NCBI GenBank assembly: GCA_934098295.1
Contig: CAKONV010000001.1
Coordinates: forward strand, 227,547-291,546
Origin: an uncultured Bacilli bacterium
Lineage (GTDB): Bacteria; Bacillota_I; Bacilli_A; ML615J-28; CAG-313
DNA length: 64,000 nucleotides
Direction of reading: 5' to 3'
Made by a program: the position numbers and the translations under genes
The notes under the pieces: model-generated
Database searches by the model: none
What the model saw: only the letters and a program-made list of their open reading frames with translations
What the model was told of the DNA's origin: nothing
Shown here: piece after piece, positions 55,517 through 63,934 of the stretch
Position numbering within the stretch: the stretch's first letter is position 1
How the letters are laid out: every line of letters starts with the position of its first letter

Positions 55517-55666
55517 GAAAAAAATTAATATTATATTTGTTTTGATATTTCATTATATATTTATATATAATACTTTTTATTATTATTTTTTACTAATTTT
55601 TCATTTCTATACATTTCAATAGGAAAAATTTAAAAGGCTAAATATTAAAAAAACATCGTAAAAAAA

Positions 55667-55695
55667 TTGCAGTATTACTTTTTTTATGATAAAAT
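55667..55695 (+). promoter_or_regulatory. Promoter of the hydroxyacyl-CoA dehydrogenase gene
   Basis: TTGCAG (55667-55672), 17-base spacer, TAAAAT (55690-55695). Confidence 0.65.
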
Positions 55696-55730
55696 AAAAC
55701 GAAAAAATAAAATTTTATAAGGAGAAATTT

Positions 55731-56681
55731 ATGGATATTAAAAAAATTGTTGTTGCTGGAGGTGGCGTTTTAGGTAGCCAAATTGCTTATCAAGCTGCCT
55801 ATTGTGGTTTTGATGTAACCATTTGGTTAAGAAGCGAAGGAAGTATTAAAAGAACTCAACCTAAGCTTGATGACTTAAAAAAGGCTTATACGGAAACAGT
55901 TAATCTAATGGCTACACCTGAAGGAAAAACACCTTCTGCTTGGGCTAGGGGAATTGCTGAATATGATGAATTCGATAAAGATGAATGTTTAAAGAAGGTA
56001 GAAAATGCTTATAATTCAATTAAGCTTGAATTAGATATGAAAAAAGCTGTAGCTGATGCAGATTTAATCATTGAATCTATGGCTGAAAATGTAGAACAAA
56101 AAACAACTTTCTATAAAACTTTAGCTCCATTACTACCAGAAAAAACAATAATTGTTACCAACTCGTCTACTCTTTTACCATCAAAATTTGCTAAATTTAC
56201 TGGTAGAAGTGACAAATTCTTATCATTACATTTTGCTAATACTATTTGGAAAAATAATATGACAGAAGTAATGGCTCAAAGTAAAACTGACATGAAGTAT
56301 TTCGATATCATTATGGATTTTGCAAAACAAATTAGAATGATACCTCTTCCTGTAAGAAAAGAAAAATCAGGTTACCTATTAAACTCAATGCTGGTTCCTC
56401 TTCTTTTCTCTGGTATGGATTTATATGTAAATGGTATTTCTGATCCTGAAAGTATTGATAAAGCTTGGACACTTGGAACAGGTGCCCCTAAAGGTCCTTT
56501 CCAAATTCTTGATACTGTTGGTTTACAAACTGCTTATAATATTGTTTCAATGTATTTAAAAGTACCTTCATTCTTAGCCCCATATAATTTCAAGGGTATG
56601 GCTAAAATGTTAAAAGGTTATATTGATGCTGGTAAACTTGGAAAGTCTACTGGTGAAGGTTTCTATAAATATAATAAATAA
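55731..56681 (+). CDS. 3-hydroxyacyl-CoA dehydrogenase
   Basis: 316 residues. NAD-binding GGGVLGSQIAYQAAYCGFDV at the N-terminus, then ESMAENVEQKTTFYKTL, NSSTLLPS, LHFANTIWKNN (the catalytic His region, usually HFFNP, here HFANT) and the C-terminal domain SGYLLNSMLVPLLF. Acts on 3-hydroxybutyryl-CoA or related acids with NAD(P). The HFANT variant occurs in a subgroup acting on non-standard substrates, so CoA specificity is less sure. Confidence 0.85.
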   Translation: MDIKKIVVAGGGVLGSQIAYQAAYCGFDVTIWLRSEGSIKRTQPKLDDLKKAYTETVNLMATPEGKTPSAWARGIAEYDEFDKDECLKKVENAYNSIKLELDMKKAVADADLIIESMAENVEQKTTFYKTLAPLLPEKTIIVTNSSTLLPSKFAKFTGRSDKFLSLHFANTIWKNNMTEVMAQSKTDMKYFDIIMDFAKQIRMIPLPVRKEKSGYLLNSMLVPLLFSGMDLYVNGISDPESIDKAWTLGTGAPKGPFQILDTVGLQTAYNIVSMYLKVPSFLAPYNFKGMAKMLKGYIDAGKLGKSTGEGFYKYNK

Positions 56682-56686
56682 ACTAA

Positions 56687-56725
56687 AAAAAGTTGTTAAG
56701 ATTCATAAATTCTTAACAACTTTTT
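56687..56725 (+). terminator. Strong rho-independent terminator
   Basis: AAAAAGTTGTTAAGA / TCTTAACAACTTTTT, 15 pairs with a 9-base loop, U run on both strands. It ends the dehydrogenase gene and the convergent pseudogene. Confidence 0.9.
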
Positions 56726-56727
56726 AT

Positions 56728-57310
56728 TTATTCTTTATAATTGGAAATTAAAAAAGAAATAAGTAAATCATCATTCTTAAAGGCTAACTCCGGAACATCA
56801 AAATGTGTAGCCCCCTCTAATATAACAACATCCGCCTTTGCCCCAACTTTTTTTTAAAGCAGCAATCATTTGAATTGTTGATGTAGGTGGAACAATTTTA
56901 TCTAGTGAACCTACATAAGCGCGGATTGGAATATTTTTTAATTTATTTATGTTTACTTCACTTATACTAACGCTGCCACTTAAAGGCGCAATGCACGAAA
57001 ATAATTCAGGAAATTCTAAAGCTAAATTCCATGTACCTGTTCCGCCCATGCTGTGACCAGTTAAACTTATTTTATTTTTATCAATTTTATAGGATGTAAT
57101 AACATAGTTTATAAGTTCATACAAATTGTTTTTAATATCAATCCATCCTTTTTTTATCACTTTTTAATTGGGGAATTAAGACATAAGCATTATCAATTTC
57201 AACTTGATGTTCTTTTAAATACATTGGAAAACCGTTGGCGTAAACACTTGATAAATCATCACCCTTACCGCTTCCACCATGTAAATAAACAATTAAAGAT
57301 AAATTTGCAC
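56728..57310 (-). pseudogene. Alpha/beta hydrolase, frameshifted twice and lacking its N-terminus
   Basis: Three frames together read LIVYLHGGSGKGDDL, then GHSMGGTGTWNLAL (nucleophile Ser), then SLDKIVPP and ATHFDVPELA (catalytic Asp and His region): an esterase-like hydrolase of the PHB-depolymerase/acetyl-esterase style. Breaks lie at A runs near 57155 and 56850, where slippage or sequencing error is possible. At its 5' end it is fused to the SDR remnant near 57300-57310, so a deletion removed the start of this gene. Confidence 0.85.
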
Positions 57311-57853
57311 TTGAATTTTTGGGTATACAAAGGCAATATTCTTAGTTAGACTAACTACTGCATGTTTTGCCATCGTATAAGCTGTTCCAGCTTTACCACC
57401 ACATAAACCAGCAATAGAAGCTATATTAATAATATTACCTTTAATGTTATGGTTGATAAATTCATTAACAGCTATTCTTGTTGAATAGAAGGGAGCCATC
57501 ATATCAACAGCAATAACTTTATTAATACATTCATCAGTAACTTCAGCTACAGGAGCAAAATTATCTAAAACGCCCGCATTATTGATAAGAATATCAAGCG
57601 TACCAAAATTTTTAAATGTATAATCAATCATTTCATTGTTTGTTTCTTCTTTAGATAAGTCGCCTACATAAGGAACAATTTTTCTAGCGTACTTTTCATC
57701 AAGAGCAATTTTAGTAATTTTCTCTAATCTTTCTTTTCTTCTTGCTACAACAACAACTGTTGCTCATTCTTTAGCAAATTGTAGTGATAATTCTCTACCC
57801 ATTCCACTACTTGCCCCAGTTACAATTATAACTTTATTTTCAAATTCTATTAT
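57293..57853 (-). pseudogene. Short-chain dehydrogenase, interrupted and truncated
   Basis: The frame starts after AAAGGAGGTAAAT with ATA where ATG is expected, then reads VIIVTGASSGMGREL, an in-frame TGA (57764-57766) where Gly is usual (AKE-stop-ATVVVVARR), DILINNAG, NIASIAG and the YTMAK active site. It loses its last third at the junction with the hydrolase. Three separate lesions show a dead gene. Confidence 0.85.
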
Positions 57854-57886
57854 ATTTACCTCCTTTGGAACTTATTTTGACTTAGT

Positions 57887-58435
57887 TTATTGGTTGTTAT
57901 TTTTATATAAATAACATTGTTCTTCATGCGAATAAATAAAACCAACAGCTTGTAAAAATGAATAAATAATTGTTGAACCAACAAATTTCATTTTTCGCAT
58001 TTTTAAATCTTTTGACAAACAATCCGATAATTCATTAGTTGTTTTGTTAGTTTCATAAATTACTTTTCCATCATTAAATGTTAACAAATATTTATAAAAA
58101 CTGCCAAATTCATTTTGAATGCTTTTAAATATTTTTGCGTTATTTATACTAGCATTTATCTTTAATTTGTTTCTTATTATATCCTTATTGTTATATAATT
58201 CTTGCTTCTTAATCTCACTATACATAGAAACTTTATCAACATCAAAATTATCATAAGCTTTTTTAAACGCTTCTCTTTTGTTTAAGACACATTCCCAAGA
58301 AAGACCGGCTTGAAATGATTCTAAAACTAGCATTTCAAACAGATATCTTTCATCAGTATTCAATTTTCCCCATTCATCATCGTGATACTTACAATAAAGA
58401 ATATTTTTTAAATTGCACCATTTACATCTTATCAT
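57887..58435 (-). CDS. tag: DNA-3-methyladenine glycosylase I
   Basis: 182 residues from the ATG at 58435 (MIRCKWCNLKNILYCKYHDDEWG), preceded by AAAGG; a longer in-frame start has no site. Family marks: zinc ligands (Cys4, Cys7 and late CYLY region), YHDDEWG, LFEMLVLESFQAGLSW and KFVGSTIIYSFLQAVG. Removes 3-methyladenine. Start lies inside the end of ogt, coupling two alkylation repair enzymes. Confidence 0.92.
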   Translation of the reverse strand: MIRCKWCNLKNILYCKYHDDEWGKLNTDERYLFEMLVLESFQAGLSWECVLNKREAFKKAYDNFDVDKVSMYSEIKKQELYNNKDIIRNKLKINASINNAKIFKSIQNEFGSFYKYLLTFNDGKVIYETNKTTNELSDCLSKDLKMRKMKFVGSTIIYSFLQAVGFIYSHEEQCYLYKNNNQ

Positions 58436-58988
58436 ATTTTGTACCTTTAAAAAAGAAATTATCCATATCATTACCTTCTAACTTTAATAAAGCTATTTTA
58501 TTTTTCATACCTGAGGCGTAACCAGTAAGATCACCATGTTTACCAACCACTCTATGACAAGGAATGATTATGCAAATTGGATTAAATCCAACGGCTGAAC
58601 CAACCGCTTGAGCTGACATTCTATTTATGTTCATTTCTACCGCAATTTCTTTAGCAATATCTCCATAACTAATTGTATTACCATAAGGAATTTCTTTCAT
58701 GATGTCTATTACTCTTTTTCTAAATGGGGTTAAATTTTCTAATTTTACTGGTGGAAAAAAGGCTGGTCTTTCTAAATTAAAATAATTATCTAACCATTTT
58801 TTGGTTAGTTCAAAAACAACCAGCTCTTTTTCTTCAATTTCATTTATATTTATAGAGTAATATTTTTTTAAAGATTCATAACTTTTATCGTTAATAAAAT
58901 ATAAGTGAGTTAAATTAACGCCATCACTTATGAGTTCAATATCATCAAATTCAGGTTTTGTTAAATATTTTTGTTTGTAATACATCAA
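58422..58988 (-). CDS. ogt: Methylated-DNA-protein-cysteine methyltransferase
   Basis: 188 residues. N-terminal ribonuclease-like domain and C-terminal alkyl-transfer domain with IPYGNTISYGDIAKEI, AVGSAVGFNP and the active site IIPCHRVVGKHGDLTGYASG. Direct reversal of O6-methylguanine. Overlaps tag downstream and lies 8 bases after the amidohydrolase. Confidence 0.93.
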   Translation of the reverse strand: MMYYKQKYLTKPEFDDIELISDGVNLTHLYFINDKSYESLKKYYSININEIEEKELVVFELTKKWLDNYFNLERPAFFPPVKLENLTPFRKRVIDIMKEIPYGNTISYGDIAKEIAVEMNINRMSAQAVGSAVGFNPICIIIPCHRVVGKHGDLTGYASGMKNKIALLKLEGNDMDNFFFKGTKYDKM

Positions 58989-58996
58989 AAATTTCT

Positions 58997-60271
58997 CTAT
59001 AATTGCTTATCTAATTCTTCCTCTACTTTTTTAAATTTTTTAACCCTCGGATTCCTAATAATATTTCCTTTAAAGATAACCATAGAAGGATTTCTTAGCA
59101 CTTTAATATCATCTAATGGATTATTTTCTACAATCATTAAATCACATGATTTGCCAACTTCAACACTTCCCGTTTCATTATTGATACCGGCAATAATTGC
59201 ATTTTCTAAAGTTGCATGATATATAGCTTCTTTTGGATCATTTTTTACATACTTAATAAAATAAGCAAGTTCTCTCCAAGTATCATAATGTGTTACAAAT
59301 GGACACGCGGTATCGGTTCCCAAACCTACTTTAATACCATTTTCTAAACATTTTTTAGAAGCATCAACAATACCATTAAAAACGACATTACCATTATATT
59401 TTGTAAGTTCTGTAGAATGTGATACAGAAGAATCAAATTTAGCAAGGGGAATAGATGGAGATATAGTTGTAATTAAAGAGGCATTGTGTTTTTTAAACAA
59501 TTCTATTAACTCATCATTTAAAGTTGCGCCATGTTCAATAGTATCAACATTAGCTAAAAGAGCAACTTTAACACCTTCTGGTGATTCCACATGAGCAGCA
59601 ACTTTAAACCCTAATTCGTGAGCTCTTGATACAGCAGCATTAACAATTTCACTACTCATTTTTAGTTCACCTGGTTCACCTTTTTTCTTAGCATCTAAAA
59701 CACCACCAGTAATCATTAACTTTATTAAATCTGGATTGGTTTTGCTAATCTTATCAACATAACCCCTAGCACTTTCTTCATCCGTTGCTTCATAAGCTAA
59801 AACCCCAGCCATATGTCCATTAGGAACCGATATAGCCATATTGGAAGCTAAAATTCTTGGACCCTTTAATTTATTTTTATTAATATTATCTCTTATCGTA
59901 GAATCAATATCGGCAAAGCCACCAACCGTTCTAATGGTTGTTACTCCACTTAAAAGTTCGGTTTTAGCATATTTTGCACACAATTTATAAACAATGTATT
60001 TAGTTAATTTATGTGATAAAAGTTTATTAACACTTTCCTTATTTTGTTTACTTGTATCTTTAGGCATACCAGAACCAGGCAAATGAACATGCATATTAAT
60101 AAGTCCTGGTAACACATATTTACCATCTAAATCAATTTTTTTTATATCTTTTATTTCATCTTTTGTTATATCGATAATCTTTCCATCATCAACAACAATG
60201 GAATAGCCAGTTTTTGGCATCATGTTTTTAGTTCCATCCAAAATCACACCATTTATTAATGCGTATTTCAT
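58997..60271 (-). CDS. Amidohydrolase, imidazolonepropionase/prolidase-like
   Basis: 424 residues. Metal-binding INMHVHLPGSG (HxH), AAHVESPEGVK (third His region), DTIEHGA and GLGTDTACPFVTHYD (Asp). Belongs to the subtype I amidohydrolases that includes Xaa-Pro dipeptidase-like and imidazolonepropionase-like enzymes. No signal peptide. Substrate open; followed by DNA repair genes with which it has no obvious link. Confidence 0.88.
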   Translation of the reverse strand: MKYALINGVILDGTKNMMPKTGYSIVVDDGKIIDITKDEIKDIKKIDLDGKYVLPGLINMHVHLPGSGMPKDTSKQNKESVNKLLSHKLTKYIVYKLCAKYAKTELLSGVTTIRTVGGFADIDSTIRDNINKNKLKGPRILASNMAISVPNGHMAGVLAYEATDEESARGYVDKISKTNPDLIKLMITGGVLDAKKKGEPGELKMSSEIVNAAVSRAHELGFKVAAHVESPEGVKVALLANVDTIEHGATLNDELIELFKKHNASLITTISPSIPLAKFDSSVSHSTELTKYNGNVVFNGIVDASKKCLENGIKVGLGTDTACPFVTHYDTWRELAYFIKYVKNDPKEAIYHATLENAIIAGINNETGSVEVGKSCDLMIVENNPLDDIKVLRNPSMVIFKGNIIRNPRVKKFKKVEEELDKQL

Positions 60272-60380
60272 AATTAAGTACCTCTTATTTTTTATTTAAT
60301 TTAAACTTTTTTCTATTACCATTTTACCATATTTTTTGATTTTGTTCAAATATTTTCATCATATTTTATAACATATAAAA

Positions 60381-60421
60381 AAACGATAATCAAAAACAAT
60401 TTTATTTTTCAATTATCGTTT
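60381..60421 (-). terminator. Terminator of the PH-like membrane protein gene
   Basis: AAACGATAAT / ATTATCGTTT stem (10 pairs, 21-base loop) with seven U on the minus strand. Confidence 0.8.
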
Positions 60422-60433
60422 AAATTTTCATTT

Positions 60434-60889
60434 CTATTCTTTCAAAATGATTTTGTTTAGTTTAGCACAAACATTTTTTACATTTTTAATATCATTAACA
60501 AAAATCACTTCTTCATTTTTTAATTTAAATATAATAGTACCATACGTGTAATAGCCTAAACTATAACTACCATTTTTTCTAGCCCCCGCAAGTTTATATC
60601 TTATGTCCTGTATATCAGCAAATTGAATACTTATGGTTTTGTAGTTTTTAACTATTACTTCATTTTCATCAACTGTAATGGCATCACTTTTTTTCATAAA
60701 ATTGAGTATTGTAAACACTAGCATCAATATTGTGGCAAACGCAACAATAATTGTCATAATAATTAATAAGTTATCAGGATGTTCTCCTTTAATAACGCTA
60801 TAAAGAAGCCAAGATTCTACGCAGCTAAGCATAATAAAGTTGAAAAGAATTAATATTTTAATCCATTTTATTCTTACACCAATTTTCAA
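60434..60889 (-). CDS. Membrane protein with PH-like (bPH) domain
   Basis: 151 residues. Two membrane helices (about 10-30 and 42-64), then a beta-rich domain with AITVDENEVIVKNYKTISIQ and FADIQDIRY, resembling bacterial PH domains. Function unknown. Lies 24 bases after fprA. Confidence 0.65.
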   Translation of the reverse strand: MKIGVRIKWIKILILFNFIMLSCVESWLLYSVIKGEHPDNLLIIMTIIVAFATILMLVFTILNFMKKSDAITVDENEVIVKNYKTISIQFADIQDIRYKLAGARKNGSYSLGYYTYGTIIFKLKNEEVIFVNDIKNVKNVCAKLNKIILKE

Positions 60890-60913
60890 TTCTTTACTCC
60901 TTACTAAAAAATT

Positions 60914-62701
60914 TTATCCAATTTTTTCAAAATCGCTAGCTCCATGTTTACACAACGGACAAATGAAATCATCTGGAAGGCTATCTCCTTCATAGACATA
61001 ACCACAAATCTTACAAACATATCCTTTTGCCTCTCCTACTGGTTTAGGCTTAACATTATTCAAATAATAGGCATAAGTCATACTTTCATCATTGGATATA
61101 TTAACTATTTCACTAACACTACATATAAACATTCCATGCGTATCTAAATCTACATAATTCTCAACCTTTAAGCTCATATAAGCATTTATGTATCTTGGAA
61201 GCACTGCTAAATTATTGCTGGATCTTTTTGGTGTGAAATTTTTAAATTTTTCATGATTTCTTCCACTTACGAAACCAAATGTTTCAAAAATATTAAATGG
61301 AGCATCAACAGTCAAACAATTAACATTCATAATTTTAGTTTGTTGAATAATATGATGTGAATAATTTTGTTTATTAATGGTAACCGCAATCCGCAAAGGA
61401 TTTGTTGTTAGTTGTGATACCGTATTTACAATTAAACCATTATCCTTTTTTCCATCATTTGTAGTTACTACATATAAGCCATAGCCAATATTCATTAAGG
61501 CACTTAAATCATTTTTATTAACTTTGTCACTATCTAATTCTTTATATTCTTTTGTTAATTCTAAAGCTAATTTATCAAGTTGTTCGTAATTTTTGTCATT
61601 TAATGATGATAAAATGCTTACTTCATTTTCTAAAAAATTTAAATTTTTACAATTTTTTAGTTTTTCTTTCATAACCTTTCCTGCTAAAATAGCCCAGCTA
61701 CCATTTTCAATAATACCAATTGTTTTATTCTGAAAATTACGTTCAACAAGATTTTCAATAAATGTATTCATAAAAGGAAAAATAGAAGCGTTGTATGTCG
61801 TTGTCGCTAAAACTAACTTATTATATCTAAAAGCATCTTCAACGGCTTCAGCCATATCACATCTAGCTAAATCACAAACAACGACTTTTGGAGCACCAAG
61901 GGCATATAAACGTTTTTCAAGTTCATAAACAGCATTTTTAGTATTTCCATATACCGATGTATAAGCTATTAAAATACCTTCGGATTCTGATTCATAACTT
62001 GCCCAAGTTTCATACAATCCTAAGTAATAATCTAAATTATTTGTGAGAATATTTCCATGAAGTGGTAATATCATTTTAATATCTAGGGTTTTCGCCTTAG
62101 AAAGCAATTTTTTAACTTGCATTCCATACTTACCTACAATACCGAAATAGTAACGTCTAGCTTCACATGCCCATTCTTCGGTAACATCTAGGGCTCCAAA
62201 TTTACCAAAACCATCAGCACTAAATAAACACTTATCAAAGTTATCATATGTTACCATAACTTCTGGCCAATGTACCATTGGAGCAAAAACAAAAGTTAAG
62301 GTATGTTTTCCAAGTGATAAAGCATCCATATCATTTACTATCAATTTATTTTTAATATCTTTATTAAAAAATTGTTCAATCATTTTAAATGTCTTTAAAT
62401 TTCCTACAACAACAGCATCAGGATACAAGGAAAGTAAATTCATTATATTTGCGGAATGATCTGGTTCCATATGTTGAACTACTAAATAATCTAATTTTCT
62501 ACCATTTAAGGCTTTTTCAACATTATCAAGCCATTCATGGGTGAAATTTTTATCAACGGTATCCATTAATGCCGTTTTTTCATCAATAATTACATAGGAA
62601 TTATATGCCATACCATTTTTGACTACATATTGCCCTTCAAACAAATCAATATCATGATCGTTTACTCCTACATAATAAATATCATTTGTAATTTTATTCA
62701 T
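60914..62701 (-). CDS. fprA: Flavodiiron protein with flavin reductase and rubredoxin domains
   Basis: 595 residues in four parts: metallo-beta-lactamase diiron domain (1-245; HMEPDHSANIM and MVHWPEVM supply iron ligands), flavodoxin (about 250-395; YTSVYGNTKNAVYELEKRL, TTTYNASIFPFM), flavin reductase (about 400-540) and a C-terminal rubredoxin (YVCKICGYVYEG, FICPLCKHG). Reduces O2 or NO to water or N2O in anaerobes. The reductase and rubredoxin fusion lets it accept NAD(P)H directly. AGGAGG precedes the start. Confidence 0.94.
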   Translation of the reverse strand: MNKITNDIYYVGVNDHDIDLFEGQYVVKNGMAYNSYVIIDEKTALMDTVDKNFTHEWLDNVEKALNGRKLDYLVVQHMEPDHSANIMNLLSLYPDAVVVGNLKTFKMIEQFFNKDIKNKLIVNDMDALSLGKHTLTFVFAPMVHWPEVMVTYDNFDKCLFSADGFGKFGALDVTEEWACEARRYYFGIVGKYGMQVKKLLSKAKTLDIKMILPLHGNILTNNLDYYLGLYETWASYESESEGILIAYTSVYGNTKNAVYELEKRLYALGAPKVVVCDLARCDMAEAVEDAFRYNKLVLATTTYNASIFPFMNTFIENLVERNFQNKTIGIIENGSWAILAGKVMKEKLKNCKNLNFLENEVSILSSLNDKNYEQLDKLALELTKEYKELDSDKVNKNDLSALMNIGYGLYVVTTNDGKKDNGLIVNTVSQLTTNPLRIAVTINKQNYSHHIIQQTKIMNVNCLTVDAPFNIFETFGFVSGRNHEKFKNFTPKRSSNNLAVLPRYINAYMSLKVENYVDLDTHGMFICSVSEIVNISNDESMTYAYYLNNVKPKPVGEAKGYVCKICGYVYEGDSLPDDFICPLCKHGASDFEKIG

Positions 62702-62748
62702 TGATTAAAACCTCCTAAATAACCATAAATTTACTTTTTTAAATACAG

Positions 62749-62819
62749 TAACTTATCGTTTAAACATCACTTAGCATAAAGTCATAAGTTAACTTTATTT
62801 GTATTTATATTATAAGTTA
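62749..62819 (-). promoter_or_regulatory. Repeated ATAAGTTA elements upstream of fprA
   Basis: TAACTTAT (62749-62756) and ATAAGTTA (62784-62791, 62812-62819), with the palindrome AAGTTAACTT within. Could be an operator array for fprA. No clear -35/-10 pair was seen. From 62820 to 63080 is AT-rich with only a small GC-rich hairpin (GAGCG...CGCTC, 62952-62973). Confidence 0.35.
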
Positions 62820-63083
62820 TTTCACAAAAAAATCAAATCTTTTGTATTTTTTATTTACTATTATAACTTTAAGTTTACAGTATTTATAAACAAAAATAAT
62901 TTTTAAGCTTAATTAACTTCTTATGATTTTTGATATTTTGATTATTGTGTGAGCGTAGTTTGCCGCCCGCTCTAGTGTCCAAGAAATTTACTTAGATCCA
63001 TACTCTAATATATAAACTATTTATATTTTTCTTTTCTTAAAAAAAGTTTTATATTTATTTATACTACATCAAGTAATAAAAAA

Positions 63084-63107
63084 CTAAAGCACGAAAATAT
63101 GCTCTAG
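63084..63107 (-). terminator. Terminator of the immunity-like remnant
   Basis: CTAGAGCA / TGCTTTAG stem (8 pairs, one G-U, 8-base loop) followed by six U on the minus strand. Confidence 0.75.
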
Positions 63108-63117
63108 CCTCTTTTCT

Positions 63118-63358
63118 TTATTTTATTTCTACATCTTTTAATGTAACTACAAATAAAACTGTACCACCTGGAAAATACCAACTCTTTTCAGTACCAAGAA
63201 TAGTAAGTCTATATTTTCCATTATTCCATTTCAATTTCTAATGACCAACATTCATTTGGGAATTCATCTGGTTCAAATATATCATGTAAATTAGAATTTT
63301 TTTCTTGGAACTTATTGATCCATTTTACTGAAAATTCATATATTGCTTTCTTGTTCAA
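63118..63358 (-). pseudogene. Small protein of immunity-protein style, one-base frameshift
   Basis: Starts TTG (63358) after AAGGAGGTTGC. It reads LNKKAIYEFSVKWINKFQEK, then PDEFPNECWSLEIE. One extra base near 63225-63230 shifts the frame, and reading continues as WNNGKYRLTILGTEKSWYFP, ending in TLKDVEIK. Total about 80 residues. It sits right after a toxin-tail-like fragment, which is why I suggest an immunity gene. No named family recognised. Confidence 0.6.
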
Positions 63359-63447
63359 GCAACCTCCTTGAAATTGGCTTAACACACTCTTTTAGTCTTT
63401 TCCCCCTGGTTTGTTTTCGATTCTTTTTTAAAGAATTTGACAAGACT

Positions 63448-63573
63448 CTAAAATCGGTCCACGATTGGTAAAACTCCTTTATTGCCAGTTTTATTTCCAC
63501 CATTATCTCTTATAGGTTCGAGTCCGTGGTAAGTCTCCTTAGGTATACTGAACAAAAAGTATCGTGTTTGCAT
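63448..63573 (-). pseudogene. C-terminal fragment resembling a polymorphic toxin tail
   Basis: 41-codon frame ending YHGLEPIRDNGGNKTGNKGV and then LPIVDRF. It lacks a ribosome binding site; its ATG falls in the U run of the rRNA-operon terminator, so it is the end of a lost longer gene. The Gly/Asn-rich end followed directly by a small unknown gene resembles Rhs/CDI-type toxin tails with immunity genes. This is inference. Confidence 0.4.
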
Positions 63574-63580
63574 AAAAAAA

Positions 63581-63612
63581 AGGATATTTTAGTTTTTTAG
63601 ACTAAAATACCT
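63581..63612 (-). terminator. Terminator of the rRNA-tRNA operon
   Basis: AGGTATTTTAG / CTAAAATATCCT stem with a 9-base loop and eight U on the minus strand, 53 bases after tRNA-Glu. Confidence 0.85.
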
Positions 63613-63664
63613 GTATAATAAAAAATTAGCCTACATATTCAGAAGACTAATAGATTTACTTAAA

Positions 63665-63741
63665 TGGTGATCCGGACGGGATTCGAACCCGTGAATGCAT
63701 GCGTGAAAGGCATGTGAGTTAAGCCGCTTCTCCACCGGACC
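63665..63741 (-). tRNA. tRNA-Glu (UUC)
   Basis: 77 bases with encoded CCA. Acceptor GGTCCGG / CCGGATC, anticodon stem CATGC / GCATG with loop CTTTCAC giving anticodon UUC, T-loop TTCGAAT. Cloverleaf is complete. Confidence 0.96.
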
Positions 63742-63747
63742 ACTAAT

Positions 63748-63823
63748 TGGTGGATCCTAAGAGGCTCGAACTCTCGACCCCCTGCGTGCAAGGCAGGTGC
63801 TCTCCCAGCTGAGCTAAGGACCC
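63748..63823 (-). tRNA. tRNA-Ala (UGC)
   Basis: 76 bases with encoded CCA. Acceptor GGGTCCT / AGGATCC, anticodon stem CCTGC / GCAGG with loop CTTGCAC, anticodon UGC. The acceptor has U in place of the G3-U70 partner order: pair 3 is G-U, the alanine identity element. Confidence 0.96.
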
Positions 63824-63841
63824 ATATAAAAAATAAAAAAC

Positions 63842-63918
63842 TGGCGCCTCTTCACGGACTTGAACCGCGGACCCCCTGATTAACAGTCAGATGCTCTAAC
63901 CAACTGAGCTAAAGAGGC
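63842..63918 (-). tRNA. tRNA-Asn (GUU)
   Basis: 77 bases with encoded CCA. Acceptor GCCTCTT / AAGAGGC, anticodon stem TCTGA / TCAGG with loop CTGTTAA, anticodon GUU, discriminator G. Confidence 0.96.
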
Positions 63919-63934
63919 TTATGATATAGAAAGG

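Noticed and set aside
57764..57766. In-frame TGA in the SDR as a sign of UGA recoding (mycoplasma-type Trp or Gly)
   Set aside because: UGA ends intact genes here (for example the ImmA-type gene) and Trp is UGG throughout; the same SDR has two other lesions.
63500..63540. Plus-strand GGTTCGAGTCC, resembling a tRNA T-arm
   Set aside because: No matching acceptor, D or anticodon stems can be built around it, and the minus strand reads as protein-coding remnant.
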